From Paulownia fortunei (Eukaryota > Streptophyta > Magnoliopsida > Lamiales > Paulowniaceae), in assembly GCA_019321725.1 (NCBI GenBank), contig CM033116.1, positions 1,422,642 through 1,486,641 on the forward strand: 64,000 nucleotides of DNA. Reading direction: 5' to 3'. A program made the position numbers and the translations under genes. Position 1 is the stretch's first letter. The number at the start of each line of letters is the position of its first letter. Shown in pieces: positions 25,487 through 37,514 of this stretch. Under the pieces are notes generated by a model. That model saw nothing but the letters and a program-made list of their open reading frames with translations, did not search any database and was not told where the DNA came from.

Positions 25487-26983
25487 TCATTGCTGTTTGG
25501 ATGGTTCAAAATAGTAAGGAAATGAACCAGTGCTATTCAAATCCACTGGATAATCATCAATCTCACTTATCCATGGATTCTTATCATCAACCTCAACATC
25601 CCTCAACGCACGCCAAATCACACTGCTACACTTGAAACCCGACCCGAATGCAATATGCCAAACTCGATCACCCTTCTTGACCCGACCCTTAGCTTCTGCA
25701 TATGCTAGTTCATACCAAACAGAACTACTCGAAGTGTTCCCAAACCTATGCAGAGTCATTATCGAAGCTTCCATGTCAGCATCACTGAACCCCAGGTTCT
25801 TCTGCAGTTCTTCCAGCACCGGCTTCCCCCCCACGTGCGGCAAAAAGTGTTGGACACATCTGTTGAATTTCGGGGTGTGTGGCTGGATTTTAGCCAGATT
25901 GAGACGCCTGATGAAGTAACTTTTTACAAAGAGGAGTTGCTCGGAGAGAGGAAGGATTAGAAGTCCCAATGTTTTCAGGTTTTGTTCGATTGCAAGAATT
26001 GCTGCGACTAAGAGATCTTTGTTAATAGTGACACCTGTGATTCCCTCTGAATCTTCTTCCCGGAAAATACATCTGTAGGAAACGTCAGAGCTCGCTGTGT
26101 GAGTGTGGACTGCGTGCGTGAGCTGGTACTTTGAGTGTCCCCGGTGAGACGATTTGTTCGAGAGGAGAACGGCTGACCCCCCGACACGAAATACGCAGTT
26201 GACTAAGAATTTGGATCGATCCGTGCCAGCGTATACGCTGCTGGTGATGTTCTCCGTGCTCACAATTAGTGCACAAGTATTTTGATGTACCTGTTGAAGA
26301 AGAAATTAATGCATAATATTCCGACAGCAGGTGGGGTATTGTATTTACCTTCCCATGATATAATATATATTGAAATAATGAAATAAATTCACCTGAAGTA
26401 GGTGTTTGGCAAGGCCTATGGCCAGAAGACCAGCGCTGCATCCCATCCCAGTAAGGTTGTAGCTGGAAACATCTTCCCTAAGATTGTAGCGATTCACTAC
26501 AACGCTAGAAAGAGAAGGGAGCACATTAAACACTGTACAGTTCACAATCAATATCCCTATCTCACTGCATTGCACTTTCGTCTTTGCGAGAAGGGCATCT
26601 ATGGCTCCAAAAATCACCTTCTCGGATTCTTCTCTTGCTGCTTCCGTGGATAGATTTGTAGGGACACTTAGTGTAGTTTCCGCAACATAGGATGAGTCAC
26701 CGACTCCCACTTTCTGCAGCATTTTCGCCATGAAGTTGAGTGTGTCCTCCGAGCATCCATGTTGCCTGGCTCGATTCAACGCGGATTCTCGGCTGGACTT
26801 TTGGCTGTCTGGGGGTCTGTAACATGCAAAATCTACTAAGTAAACTCTCTGCGAAGACTTGGTGACGAGAATATGAGAGAGAACAAGGAATACTATCAAC
26901 AAAAGTGGTGCAACGAAAGTGATGAGCTGGGAATGGATTATGATCTCAGAAATTAAGGGGATATTGAGCTTGAAAAGTAACAT
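25487..26983 (-). CDS. KCS: 3-ketoacyl-CoA synthase (KCS), fatty acid elongase condensing enzyme
   Basis: Two exons on the minus strand, 26983-26393 (197 codons) and 26290-25487 (267 codons plus stop), joined LLQ|VHQNTCALIVSTE by a 102-bp GT-AG intron; 464 residues. A hydrophobic N-terminus (about residues 20-42) should anchor it in the ER membrane. The FAE1/type III polyketide-like fold follows. The triad is intact: Cys182 in NLTGMGCSAG, His349 in PHVGGKPVLEEL and Asn382 in HRFGNTSSSS, with spacings (167 and 33) close to those of FAE1. VWYELAYAEAKGRVKKGDRV and the GSGFKCNS-like GSGFKCSS are also typical. Known reaction: condensation of malonyl-CoA with a long acyl-CoA, the first and chain-length-determining step of very-long-chain fatty acid synthesis for waxes, suberin and sphingolipids. 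Subclass is not assigned. The N-terminus looks shorter than in members with two membrane spans. Confidence 0.94.
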
Positions 26984-29900
26984 GATTGGCCGGTTTTATC
27001 TTCTGGTAGCAAACGGGGAGAAAGAACTTGACTGATAGTGTTGTGAATGAAAAATTTAGTTCGTGGAATTTTAAGATTTCTGCAACTTTTGTCCAAATCT
27101 TAGTGATATGAACTGCTTTTCGGTACGGAAATTTATAATGGTTGGAGCATTGGAGTTGCACGTGCCAACGCTTTTAAATATTTTAATCTTTTTTTTTGTA
27201 TATTTAATTACATGCATGGCAAGTTCATTATTTTTATCATATACATATTTCATCACTATAAATTTATTGATTATATAATTATTTGAATTTGAATCTTAAA
27301 AGTTAATTGTGAATAATAGACAATTATATATTTTTTTTAAAATACAATATTTATTTATTATTTAAATACCTAATATACATTATATTGAATAATGTATAAA
27401 TATTGTCGCTAGCCCAAATCGTGTTGTCTAGGAATTATAACCAGAACCAATCCTTTCCTTCTAAAACTGTGTGCCACACGGTGTCAATAAATATGGGAAC
27501 CGTGGCATTTAAATTCTACGAATAATGCGCACACCTACTTTCTCAGTAATTGAACTATGGATTGTGGCAAAATTTGGATTGTGTATTAAGTATAATTAAG
27601 TGGATAATTAAGTAGTACACTCGAGATTCTAAGACTACGAAATCTTGATTTCAGATTTTATTTAAATTCATGGATTTAAAGTTGAAAATTTTAAATTTAT
27701 AATAATAAATGTATTTAATTTGTTTGAATAATTTTATAATACAATAATTTAAATTTCTATTTTGAATTATTTTAAATGGATAAATTTCAAATTCATCTTA
27801 TACGAAATCATTTGAAATTTTTTACTCAATCTTCTTCTTAAATTCAAATCATTCAATTTAAATGCAACATCATGTTTTTTCTACTAGTGATTAGCTTATT
27901 GTTGGTATTTAGTAATGAATGATTATTTATTAATTATTAATAATTAATAGTTTTGATGTAATAATGTAGGTTACATCTCCATTTAAAAAAAAAAAAAATT
28001 GGATCTGCAAAGGAAAAGAGAAAATCAAAATGAGAAAAAAATAAAGAAACTAAAATGCTTAAGTATCAATATCTAACTATTTCAAAGATCATGTCAAGGT
28101 CGGATAACAACCCATATGATTTTACAGTAGATTTTGATGTGTTTATTCACCATTGAATTACAGGAGAGTAGGTGTTTTTTACAATCCATCCTCCCATGAT
28201 GTATTAATTTTGTATGGATAAAAAATATTACATTCTATCCATCTAAAATTTCACCAACAACTTCAGCAGCCCAACTAATTATATTTTTATTGTTTAGTAT
28301 ATTGTCATGATTAAACCTTAAGAGGTAAATGGCATATTATCTCATACATTTCTATTACTTTTACTTTGATAATGCCCACTACTTTTTTTATTAACTCTTT
28401 AATATGCATCTTTTTTTAATATATTATATTCATCATTTTAATTGAATTTGATTGTTTTAATTTAATTTCTTTAAAAGTTATGTTATAAAATTACACTGTC
28501 ACATAACTAGACCACTAATGTTAAATATAGTCCCAAAAGACAACTACATAAAAGTTGCTTGAAAATTGATAAAAGATATTTTATTAGTTTTAAATCCATA
28601 ATAATAAATCAATTAATTTAATTTGAATAATCTCATAATATAATGAATTTAAAATTTTTGAACTTCTATTATAATCTATTTTTTGAATTATTATACTAGA
28701 TTTTGAATCCATTTCAAAATAATCATTTAAAATCCTTCCCCTAAATCCTCAATATGAAATCCAAATTTTACCATCGAATGCAAGAATAACAAAGGCTGGA
28801 CAGTGGCCAAAATGGTAGACTTTCGGGATAATTGATGGTCACCTTGTACCAAACCCAGCTTGAAACCAATTGTCCAAACTCATAATAGGTTTAGGCGATT
28901 AAATATATTTTATATTTTAAATTTCAAATGACGCTTCATTTTTTATTTTAATATTATATTTATAAACTAAATATATAATATAATATTATCAATATATATT
29001 TAATGTGTATGTATAATATTAAAATAGAATATGAAACACTATCTTATTTTAGTTATGAAAGTGATGATTATACTAAAATTCATAACTAAAACTAAATTAT
29101 TATTTTTTCATTTTTTAACTCATTAGCAACCAAATTGTTCAACTAATTGTGTCGCTAATTTGAAATTTAGCGACCCATTGTAAATTCATTGCTAACTTAA
29201 AAATTACATTTTTAAATATTTTTCAGACACTAGCAATGATATTGTTAAAAAAATGTTGTCGCCAAGTTTGAAACTTGGTGACGAATTTTTGCGTGATTGG
29301 CGAGGATTATTGCTGTCACAAAGTGATCGTTCTATTTTTGGTCGTTAATATATTTTGTGATGGTCTTAAAATGACGAAAGTTTTTGGTCGCAAAATGTAT
29401 GGCAATCCTGGTCTGGCTTGGCCTATATAATGATATAATAACTATAGACTTTGTAAAGAGACTGAGAGAATGTTTGGTTATGTATATTTATGACATCTTA
29501 TATCTATCTATCTATCTATATATATAAATTCTTATAAAATATTTTTAAAGTCTATAGAAATATTATATTTTTATAAATAAATTTTTGAAGTATTTGAATG
29601 AAAAAAAATATTAAACTTGTAAAATTTTAGTAATGACTATAGTATTATTTATTACAATAAAATTAAAAGAGTTTGTTAAAATCTTTAATTTAATTGGGAT
29701 TTCTTTATTTTTTTAAGGAATTTATAAGATAACATTTTTTTTTTAGTGTATGAGCTCTTCTTTTATAATTTGTATCAAATACTTTTACTCATCTTATAAA
29801 TTCTCAAATATTTTATAAAAATATTTTAACAAATGTATCACCTTAGCCAAACACCCTCTAAATAGAAAAGTTAAAAAAATAAATTTCTCCTGAAACTAGT

Positions 29901-30689
29901 TTAAGGGATAACAATGGGATCAATCTAACAAAATCCAGAGAAACGGATGATGATGTACCTAAATCAAGTTGGATCACAACTTTTCTTGTCTTATCTTTGA
30001 CGCATGAAAAAAAAAAAAGAAAGAAAGAGCATCAAAGGTTGGAAACACATCAACTGAATTCTAATCTATTTTTCAATCCCTCACAGGAACACCCAAACCT
30101 GATGTAGGAACTGAAAACTGAGACAATAAGAATGGCTTCTGAATTTTCAAAAGAGCATCTTATGAGAAGGAACTGCTTTTTCGTTTACTTTCAAACACAC
30201 CTGTATCAAAATGAGAACCGTATGCTCGTGGCTTTCTTGAGATTTTCTTGAACATGAAAATAATAAGAATGATTTTGGGTTTCAATGATTACCTCACATG
30301 TTTGGGGTTGAGCTCCTAGGGTGATAGAGTTCGAGGTTGGAAAGGCCTGCAAAATGAATGCACGTTAAGCTAGCAGGGTCGTCCCTGACTAAAACTTTCC
30401 AATATTTAAGTCAGATTGAGGTCTATAGGTCGTTAAAAACTAGTAAGTAGAGTCAATAAAAATATCTGAAAGTTAGAAGTTTGGGACTATTTAGAATTTT
30501 TCATACACATAAGAGCCCTCTTATTGTGATAAATGTTTTCGTGTAGAAGTCCCTAAATACAACTAACAGGAGGATTGACGGTGATTCTTTCGGGTCATGT
30601 TCGACATGATCTCCGGGTCGGGTCGAAACATGAGTCAAAAGACGCGGATTCAATTTTGTTAGATCATTTATGAGATTTTCAGAGATAAA
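26984..30689. other. Intergenic, AT-rich, no gene seen
   Basis: Holds the KCS promoter side, then AT-rich DNA with diverged repeats. About 27610-27880 and 28560-28770 share an AATTTAATTTGAATAATYT-type sequence with an ATTTTGAATYCATTTYAAAA-type block, probably worn copies of one short element. No gene is supported. Confidence 0.5.
29100..29420. mobile_element. Possible transposon remnant
   Basis: Contains alternating phrases of the kind GTCGCTAATTTGAAATTTAG and GTCGCCAAGTTTGAAACTTG, then TTTTTGGTCGTTAATATAT and TTTTTGGTCGCAAAATGTAT. In plants such TGGTCGC/GTCGCTAA repeats are common in subterminal regions of CACTA and Mutator elements. No ends, target duplication or coding were found, so this is only a guess at origin. 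Confidence 0.3.
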
Positions 30690-30769
30690 TGCAAGTCAAA
30701 CTGGCTTAGCTGGTTCAATATTACAGTTAATTTTTTTATTTGTTTTTAACCCTCGTGTGAATAGCAACT

Positions 30770-30889
30770 CTTGATTCAGCCGTGCAAAGAAAACGAAAAC
30801 AACTGGTAATCTACTTGTTGAAGGTTTACAAGGGTCATTTTGAGCCTAAACAGCATAAAAATCAGTTTATTACAGGAATTACTCTTTGA
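30770..30889 (+). other. Conserved short open frame at the start of unit A
   Basis: A frame starting after CTTGATTCAG and ending ITGITL plus stop is nearly identical to the unit B copy at 36757-36882, where one extra TAC adds a codon in frame. Upstream, unit A has one more T than B and the frames diverge. A pyrimidine-rich AG lies just before it, so it could be the last exon of a lost or unrecognised gene. The identity continues about 80 bp past the stop, so coding is not proven. Confidence 0.3.
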
Positions 30890-31512
30890 AGCACGGCCAC
30901 AAGTCTCTTTTTGGAAGGTGAAATTTGAATTTTCCCTACAAATGGTTTGTATCAATAAATAATTAATGTAATATCTTTAACTCTTGAAAAAGAATCCAGC
31001 ATGGAATCAACATAATAACTAGTCTTTCCTTCAGACAACATATTGTCATGCAATTAACGTCTTCTAATTTAGCCATTCAAGGAACACATAATGGTCGCGC
31101 CACTCGCAATCTAGATATCAGCATGGGATAGAAAAAATGGTCAGAGTGGGAAAAAGTAGGAAATAATGGCCCTTGCTTTACTAAGCAAGTATTCTGTCGT
31201 GCCTGAAATTTGAATATTTACAGAACATTTGCATTAATGATTAATTAATTTAATTCCTTTAACTAATGATACAGAATCCAGTAAAAAAAATCACATGTAG
31301 TAAATGCAAATGACAATAAATAGGTAGCCCAGAACAGCGTTAGCATCCTAAAGTTTTCTGTCTTATCTGCATATCCAGGGAGCATCAAGTTGCTGCTTCT
31401 GATTTTCAGTAAGCATTCAAACTTTGTATGAAATATTATCTTTTTTATAAGGTTGTCAAGGTTTTTCTTACATTATTTTCTTTTTTAAGGATTTCAGATT
31501 GACTGTTGGAAA

Positions 31513-33144
31513 ATGAGTAATTTTTCAGAGGAAGGTGAGCTTTTCAATTTCCATAATATTTTATAAACTGTGTCAGTCATGTTCTAATTCCTTTTCCTTT
31601 TGGTAGTTATTGTCTCATACACAGTGATCTATAATTTATAAGGTTTTCATATATCTGACCATTGGAAAGCATTTTTTCAGTAAGTGCTAACAGCTAAAAA
31701 ATTCAAATTTTTTTATCCAATAAACAAACTAAATGATCTTACATGATGCATTAAGAATCCTTTTGTTCCATCCATATCATTATAAGAAATTGTGCAATCA
31801 AGAAAAAGGTTGAAGATCAGCAAAAATGAGAAGAAATCTACAGATGCAAACAAAATGTAAAATTTTCTTTAAGCATGTAACTAAGTTTGGTTATGACACC
31901 ATAAAAGTTGTTTAATCCTGATGAGTTTTTATGTTCTTCAAGGAGCAGGAATTTCATTATATATAAAGATCTTATGGCTCATACATCTCTTGTATTAGTG
32001 TTGCTATCGTTGTACATTTTACGTGGGAAGACAAATATTCAATGAATGTACAAATTTGCTGAGTTTATTCTTTCTTTCTTTCTTTCTTCCTTCCTTTCTT
32101 TCTTTTTTCCTTTTTTTTGTTTTCGTTGTTGTTTTTGGGTGGATGTTGTGCATATGCTATGACGTCCGTGTCTTCAATTTATAATTTTACATGTTTCCTT
32201 TGTTTATGAAAAAATTAAATCGACTTCTGCCATTGCTTGTCATTGTATTGTTCATCATGCAGAGTCAGTTGGTTCCTCGGAGTTTCACCATCTTACTACT
32301 GGGGATCAAGTAAGTTCTAAACCTCATCATGGTTCGCCCACTGGAAGTGAAAAGGTGAATTAAATCCCATGTCTAAGCTTATAAATGTAATTGATACTAT
32401 GCATGACAAAAAAGAACTGAATTTTACTATATACAGTTTCAGGAAGCAAATGAAAGTCCTACAGAGCATAGTTATCCAATCTGCCTAAACATTGTTCCCT
32501 TCGAACCTGTACCCGAGCTTGACAGTGAACAACCAAGGTAAAATGTATACATTATTGACTTGGATTCACATTAATCTATTTTTCAACCAAACTACAAGTT
32601 AGGAGGTTGACCTTTAGTCGAAGAAACAAGAAAGTTTAACGTACTTAAATGTAAGTTATATTGAGAGTTGAGCCAGAGCTGTATGGAAGATTATGTGACT
32701 AATTACTTCAACATGTTTGAGAATTGAATGTGTATATATATTCGGTGCGAGTGTTTGTCCTTTCTTTTCAATAGTCAATAATTCAAGAAACATGTACTTC
32801 ACATCTGTGTGATGTCTTTTTGTTTCGCTGATTTAATCTTCTGTATAAAATCATGCCCTTGATACTAAAGGAACAATGAAAGAAGAAGATACAAAGGATT
32901 TCAAAAGTCTGCAGAGCCATCCAGGAAACCAAGTCATAAGAAAACAACATCAGAAGAAGTACAGATAACAAATGTGCCAGGTCAACAGAGACAGGGATAC
33001 TCTGCTTTGAGAATGAGAGCTGACAATGATCCTGCAGTGGTACGCAAAAATATGTCCGCATCATTGGATGATTCTAATGTCACTCAAGCTGGAAGAAATA
33101 GAAAACATGGTTCCTCAAGAAGATCATCCATCCCCAAAAAATGA
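31513..33144 (+). CDS. Uncharacterised basic protein, tandem copy A (162 aa)
   Basis: Not recognised. Exons 31513-31534, 32263-32354, 32437-32537 and 32871-33144 (TGA) join through GT-AG introns with compatible phases to give 162 residues starting MSNFSEEESVG and ending SSIPKK. A leader intron is likely (donor after CTGATTTTCA near 31409, acceptor ATTTCAG at about 31499). The protein is hydrophilic, with an acidic and Ser-rich first third, a more hydrophobic YPICLNIVPFEPVPEL segment (about residues 52-67), then basic clusters (RRRYKG, KPSHKK, RKHGSSRRSS) and a YSALRMRADNDPAVV motif that recurs through the array. No signal peptide or membrane span. The basic clusters would suit a nuclear or nucleic-acid-binding protein, which is inference only. 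Copy B has the same structure with about 22 residue differences, so both keep an open frame. Expression is unknown. Confidence 0.6.
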
Positions 33145-33320
33145 AGAACATAAACATGAATAGTGCCGGGAGTGAGAATCATGAACATGATTTTTAGTAG
33201 GTGGTAACAATAGGACACAATTAATTGTAAGATACAACTTATGACAGAACTTCTTTCCCATATTCAATTTTCATTCTGCTTGTCGGTTACTTTTCATAAT
33301 TGAAATTCACAATGATGCAG

Positions 33321-33662
33321 GGGGACCTCAAGGGGATTCATCCCTAAGACTAGAGGTATGTTGAAGGGAAAGCAAGGAAAATTTTACATAGGAGCTGAAT
33401 CATGTAACCTATTTGTTGGTGGAAGAACAAACGTCAGACGGATCAGTATTGATAATACAAATATGGAAAAACCGGATACCTGGACATGCAGAACTTAGCA
33501 TTTAAAATGATCAGGCTGATCCTAAACTTAAGAATCAAGAGATTTAGCTAAGAAACAAGCAAAACTAGACCTAAACAGACACTCTTGAATGAAATAATTA
33601 CATTCTTTATCAGTTCTCAGGTTGGTGGAAAACTCATCCTTAAGTCTTAAATATTGCATGAC
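33321..33662 (+). other. Block nearly identical between units A and B, with a 57-codon frame
   Basis: It begins right after an acceptor-like GATGCAG. The frame from ACCTCAAGG (33325) to TAG (33498) encodes 57 residues including TRGMLKGKQGKFYI and NLFVGGRTNVRR. Against unit B (39505-39846) I see two base differences in that frame, both synonymous, and one G inserted before it in A; the following 160 bp of apparent 3' sequence is identical. Flanking sequence differs at roughly one base in ten. The block is missing from unit C. The LKGKQGKFYI part weakly resembles the LKEQ.GR.YI start of DVL/RTFL peptides, but the RRC and LLCW residues that follow in that family are absent. Confidence 0.5.
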
Positions 33663-35296
33663 AGTAGAAACCTTGATCAATCCTTTCCATATCGATTTTC
33701 CAGTGTAATTGATGATTAATAGAAGCATGTATAGATGGCAATATCATCATTTTACCTGTAATAAATCTGTCAGCGCAAACTTGTTCTTAAGACTTGATCT
33801 TTATTGCATAATTTGAGAAGTCAATGTATTTGGATAGGGTTATCTATTAATTATACAAGTATACTACGTTTTGCCACGAACTCGTGCATTGTTGATCCTT
33901 GTTACAACAACTAGCTTGCTATATTGTTACTGTACTGAATATATTATCTATAACAGCAGTGCATCTAACAGAATGAGTAACCACCTCTTATCTATGTTCA
34001 TCATTGTAAAGGAGCGAAAGAAAGTCTTTACCTGAGCTTGGACTGTGCCACTATGCAATATTTGAAATACCCTCATTCTGTTTATGTGGAGGAAAGGAGG
34101 AGATTTTTTAAGCAATTAATTGTGATGGAATGAGATCCTTTAAATTTGTCCAACGTTTTTTCATGCTTTGCTCAATCATGAAAAGATTCCAGAGAGAATA
34201 AAGAGAGAAGTTCAATAAACAAGTAAGATCAAATGGAACTCCTAGAAGCTTGCACCTCATGTTCTGTTTGACCTGCCAGAAGTACTTCAAGTTTTTGAAA
34301 TGATAGATCACCATCCCCTTCATCCACAAAAATGTTGATGAAGAAGATTTCTTCAAGTGAAACAAATTTGTTCTCATAATTTTTTTTGTATCTCCTTCTT
34401 GATAAATTTTTTAGCACTAGCAGCAATACAAGATACATGCTTCCTAAGCAGCCCCCCGGCGCCGCCTTTTTTTTTGTGGCAATCAGATATGGTAAAAATT
34501 GATCTAATTTCGTATATGTGAAAATCTTGTGCATATGTACACGTACTTTGTATACGTGAAATCCTTGTGCATATATAACTTTTTTGGTGAGTTATCTTCT
34601 TAACATTCTATTTTATAAGTATTGGTTTCGATGTTAAAATTATCGTATTTAAATACTAAAAGACTATCATGAGGCCTATTTTTTTCATGATTCATGTACT
34701 TTTTGCTATATACTTGTACTCTCTATATTTTGTGAGACAAGTGTACTTAATGAAGGAAGAAATAGTTGATTTGTTATGTTTGCACGCTTACTTTTGTTGA
34801 TCATATCTATTACAAAATGTTTATTTCTACATTTGCTTATTATTGGTGACTTTAGTTGAATCAAGTAAATACCGATAATCATATAACTTCTAATATAATT
34901 TTGATTTACCTAACGAAGACAAAACCAAGTGAACACACTGAATTACATTCTAAACCTATTAACTTTCATCTTATTGGCTAGTATTGTTAGCGACAATTGA
35001 TTAAAAATTTAATTTACCATATGAGAAGGCAAATGATCAAAGCCTTGAGCAATTTACCAATCTATAGGCCAAAATATCACCAACGGTGAACATCTGAGTA
35101 GCCAAGGTAAGAAATAATTCCATTTATTTATATATCAAAATTGAATGATTATCAATAAACTTCCAATTCCAACTTGTTTGGTACATAATTTTAGTAAATA
35201 TTTCAGAAAATCTTAAAGATTCAAATCCTAAATTGTTGCCAACATTTAAGCATCCAACAAAAGCAGTCATAGTTTCCATGCAAATCCTATCATTTG

Positions 35297-35443
35297 TTTC
35301 AATTTGGAGTTGTATCTCGTATTGTACACCACAAATGTATGTCAAGTGTATAAGATATTTTGTTCAATATATGTTTATCATAAATCATACACACTGAATA
35401 TGTATTTGTGATGTGCAATACGAGATGCAACATCAAATTGAAA
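35297..35443. repeat. Hairpin (inverted repeat) in unit A
   Basis: Left arm from TTTCAATTTGGAGTTG to CAAGTGTAT and right arm from ATACACACTGAA to ATCAAATTGAAA are reverse complements over about 57 bases with about a dozen mismatches, separated by an AT-rich loop of roughly 35 bp. The same structure occurs in unit B and, decayed, in unit C. Likely a small foldback MITE inserted before the units were duplicated. Confidence 0.7.
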
Positions 35444-35520
35444 TAGAATATCCAATTTGGGCATTACAAATTGACCCATAATATGATGTTCATGTCTTAA
35501 GTTATTGGATGTAAGCAGGA

Positions 35521-35663
35521 GCTACAGAGCACTGAAGATGTCTGCATAGCCTTAAAGAACCCCTTCTCATAGGCGTACAACAAGAGAAACCCAAAGCAGA
35601 GGAAGGTATACTTCACTCAGGATGAGAGCTGAAAACCATCCTGCAGTGATAAAAAAATGTTGA
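35521..35663 (+). pseudogene. Decayed extra copy of the last exon (unit A)
   Basis: Matches exon 4 of the array gene: TCTGCATAGCC against TCTGCAGAGCC, AGGCGTACAACA against AAGCGCACAACA, and a frame reading GRYTSLRMRAENHPAVIKKC then stop against QGYSALRMRADNDPAVV. An in-frame TAG in the first part and loss of the acceptor context mark it as non-functional. It lies about 2.6 kb downstream of the true exon 4. Confidence 0.65.
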
Positions 35664-37514
35664 ATGCCAAAAACAGCATCTCTTAGATCACTCACAATAC
35701 ATTTGCATCCTTCTATTTCTTTATAATTTCAGTTAAATCGTAATAATTTCAATCTACATATTTATAAAATGATCAGTAGGAGCAGGTAAGTTAGGTTAAT
35801 GTGTTGTTCGTTTAGTAAATTTGCCTAAGATTAATGCACAACCATAAAATGAAGTTTTAAGCAGATGTCACATATTTAAATTCACATAAAATTCACAATG
35901 TGCAAAAGAAGAGAATATATTAAAACGATATTTCACGATAAGAATATGTTAAAACGATATTTAAGATATTTGTTACACGTTCAATGCACGTAAAAGAACA
36001 TGCACTTAGAAGCAAAGTTTGCAAAATATGTCATAACTCTATTACACGATTATATTATTTAATGATTATTACATAAAAATATAATTTACCAAAAAAAAAG
36101 GTGACTTTTAATCTACTTAGAGATCTATTATGTTAATATCATATTCTAGTATCTTTTTGTTACTTTAATTTTTTTGCTCTGATGGGTAAATAGTATAAAT
36201 TTATTATTTTTTTCATGTGCCAGTTATTTTTGAGTTTGAAATTGATATCTCCTTATGTTAATGGATATGTATATTGATCTTTTAATTTTATTTTTTTTAT
36301 ACTTTGGTGGAATTGTAATTCTTTGAATGTTAGAGTGTCATGTGTTTACTTTATAATGTAGCATTGCTCCATATAGTTTAATCATGTTATTTCCGAAAAA
36401 CGTAGATATAATAAATTAAAATAATAATTTGATAAAAGATAGAACTAATAAACATGCATCTCAAGGTATAGGCAGGTTATAATATTTTTATGTCTTTAAA
36501 TTTTTAAAATAATTAAATAGTCTTTGAAGTGCTGCATAATACCTTCTTGTCACTTTGAAATTCAAATGCACTCCATAAAAGGTTAGAAAACTAATGCATA
36601 TCCAGTGTTATAATACTTATAACTAATGAAGCAGCATCCTGTATGAACTGTTGTGTAATAAATGCAGGCCAACGTTATATGCTGTCCATGAATGGCTTAG
36701 CTGGTTCAATTTTACTGTTAATTTTTTATTTGTTTTTAACCTTTGTGCGAATAGCGACTCTTGATTCAGCCGTGCAAAGAAAACGAAAACTACAACTGGT
36801 AATCTACTTGTTGAAGGTTTACAAGGGTCATTTTGAGCCTAAACAGCATAAAAATCAGTTTATTACAGGAATTACTCTTTGAAGCACGGCCACAAGTCTC
36901 TTTTTGGAAGGTGAAATTTGAATTTTCCCTACAAATGGTTTGCATCAATAAATAATTAATGTAATACCTTTAACTATTGACAAAGAATCCAGGATTAATT
37001 AACATAATAACTAGTCTTCCTTCAGACTACATATTGGCATGTGCAAATAACGTCTTCTAATTTAGACATTCAAGAAACACATAATGGTCATTGCCACTCG
37101 CTATCTAACTATCTTCATGGGATATAAAAAAATGGTCAGAGTAGGAAAAAGTAAGAAATAATGGCCCTTGATTTACTAAGCACTGCGCAAGTATTCTGTC
37201 ATGCATGAAATTTGAATATTTACAGAACATTTGTATTAATGATTAATTAATTTAATTCCTTTAACTAATGATACAGAATCCAGTAAAAAAATCTCATGTA
37301 GTCAATGCAAATGGCAATAAATAGTAGCCCAGAACAGCATTACCATCCTAAAGTTTTCTGTCTCATCGGCATATCCAGGGAGCATCAAGTTGCTGCTTCT
37401 GATTTTCAGTAAGCATTCAAACTTTGTATGAATTATTACCTTTTTTTTTTAGGTTGTCAAGAGTCTTTCTTACATTATTTTCTTTTTTAAGGGTTTCAGA
37501 TTGACTGTTGGAAA

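Larger units (their letters stand above)
30690..36690. repeat. Tandem array unit A (about 6.0 kb)
   Basis: Direct repeat unit matching unit B along its length. Both begin at GGCTTAGCTGGTTCAAT, and offsets between landmarks grow from about 6.0 kb at the left to 6.5 kb at the right through indels. It contains an intact four-exon gene (31513-33144), a highly conserved block (33321-33662), a hairpin (35297-35443) and a decayed last-exon copy (35521-35663). A is the only unit that keeps the right-hand 0.6 kb uninterrupted. By eye, similarity between units is roughly 90% outside the conserved blocks. Confidence 0.9.

Noticed and set aside
25632..25960. Plus-strand frames across the KCS gene
   Set aside because: Antisense shadows of the KCS second exon; the minus-strand frame carries the full set of KCS motifs.
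32070..32110. CTTT/TTTC-rich tract near gene A, also near 38126 in B
   Set aside because: Simple polypyrimidine repeat within an intron, with no sign of function beyond helping define the intron.
36643..36882. 79-codon frame with a hydrophobic stretch at the start of unit B
   Set aside because: Unit A has an extra T that breaks the hydrophobic half, so only the last 42 codons could be conserved; reported as a possible fragment rather than a gene.
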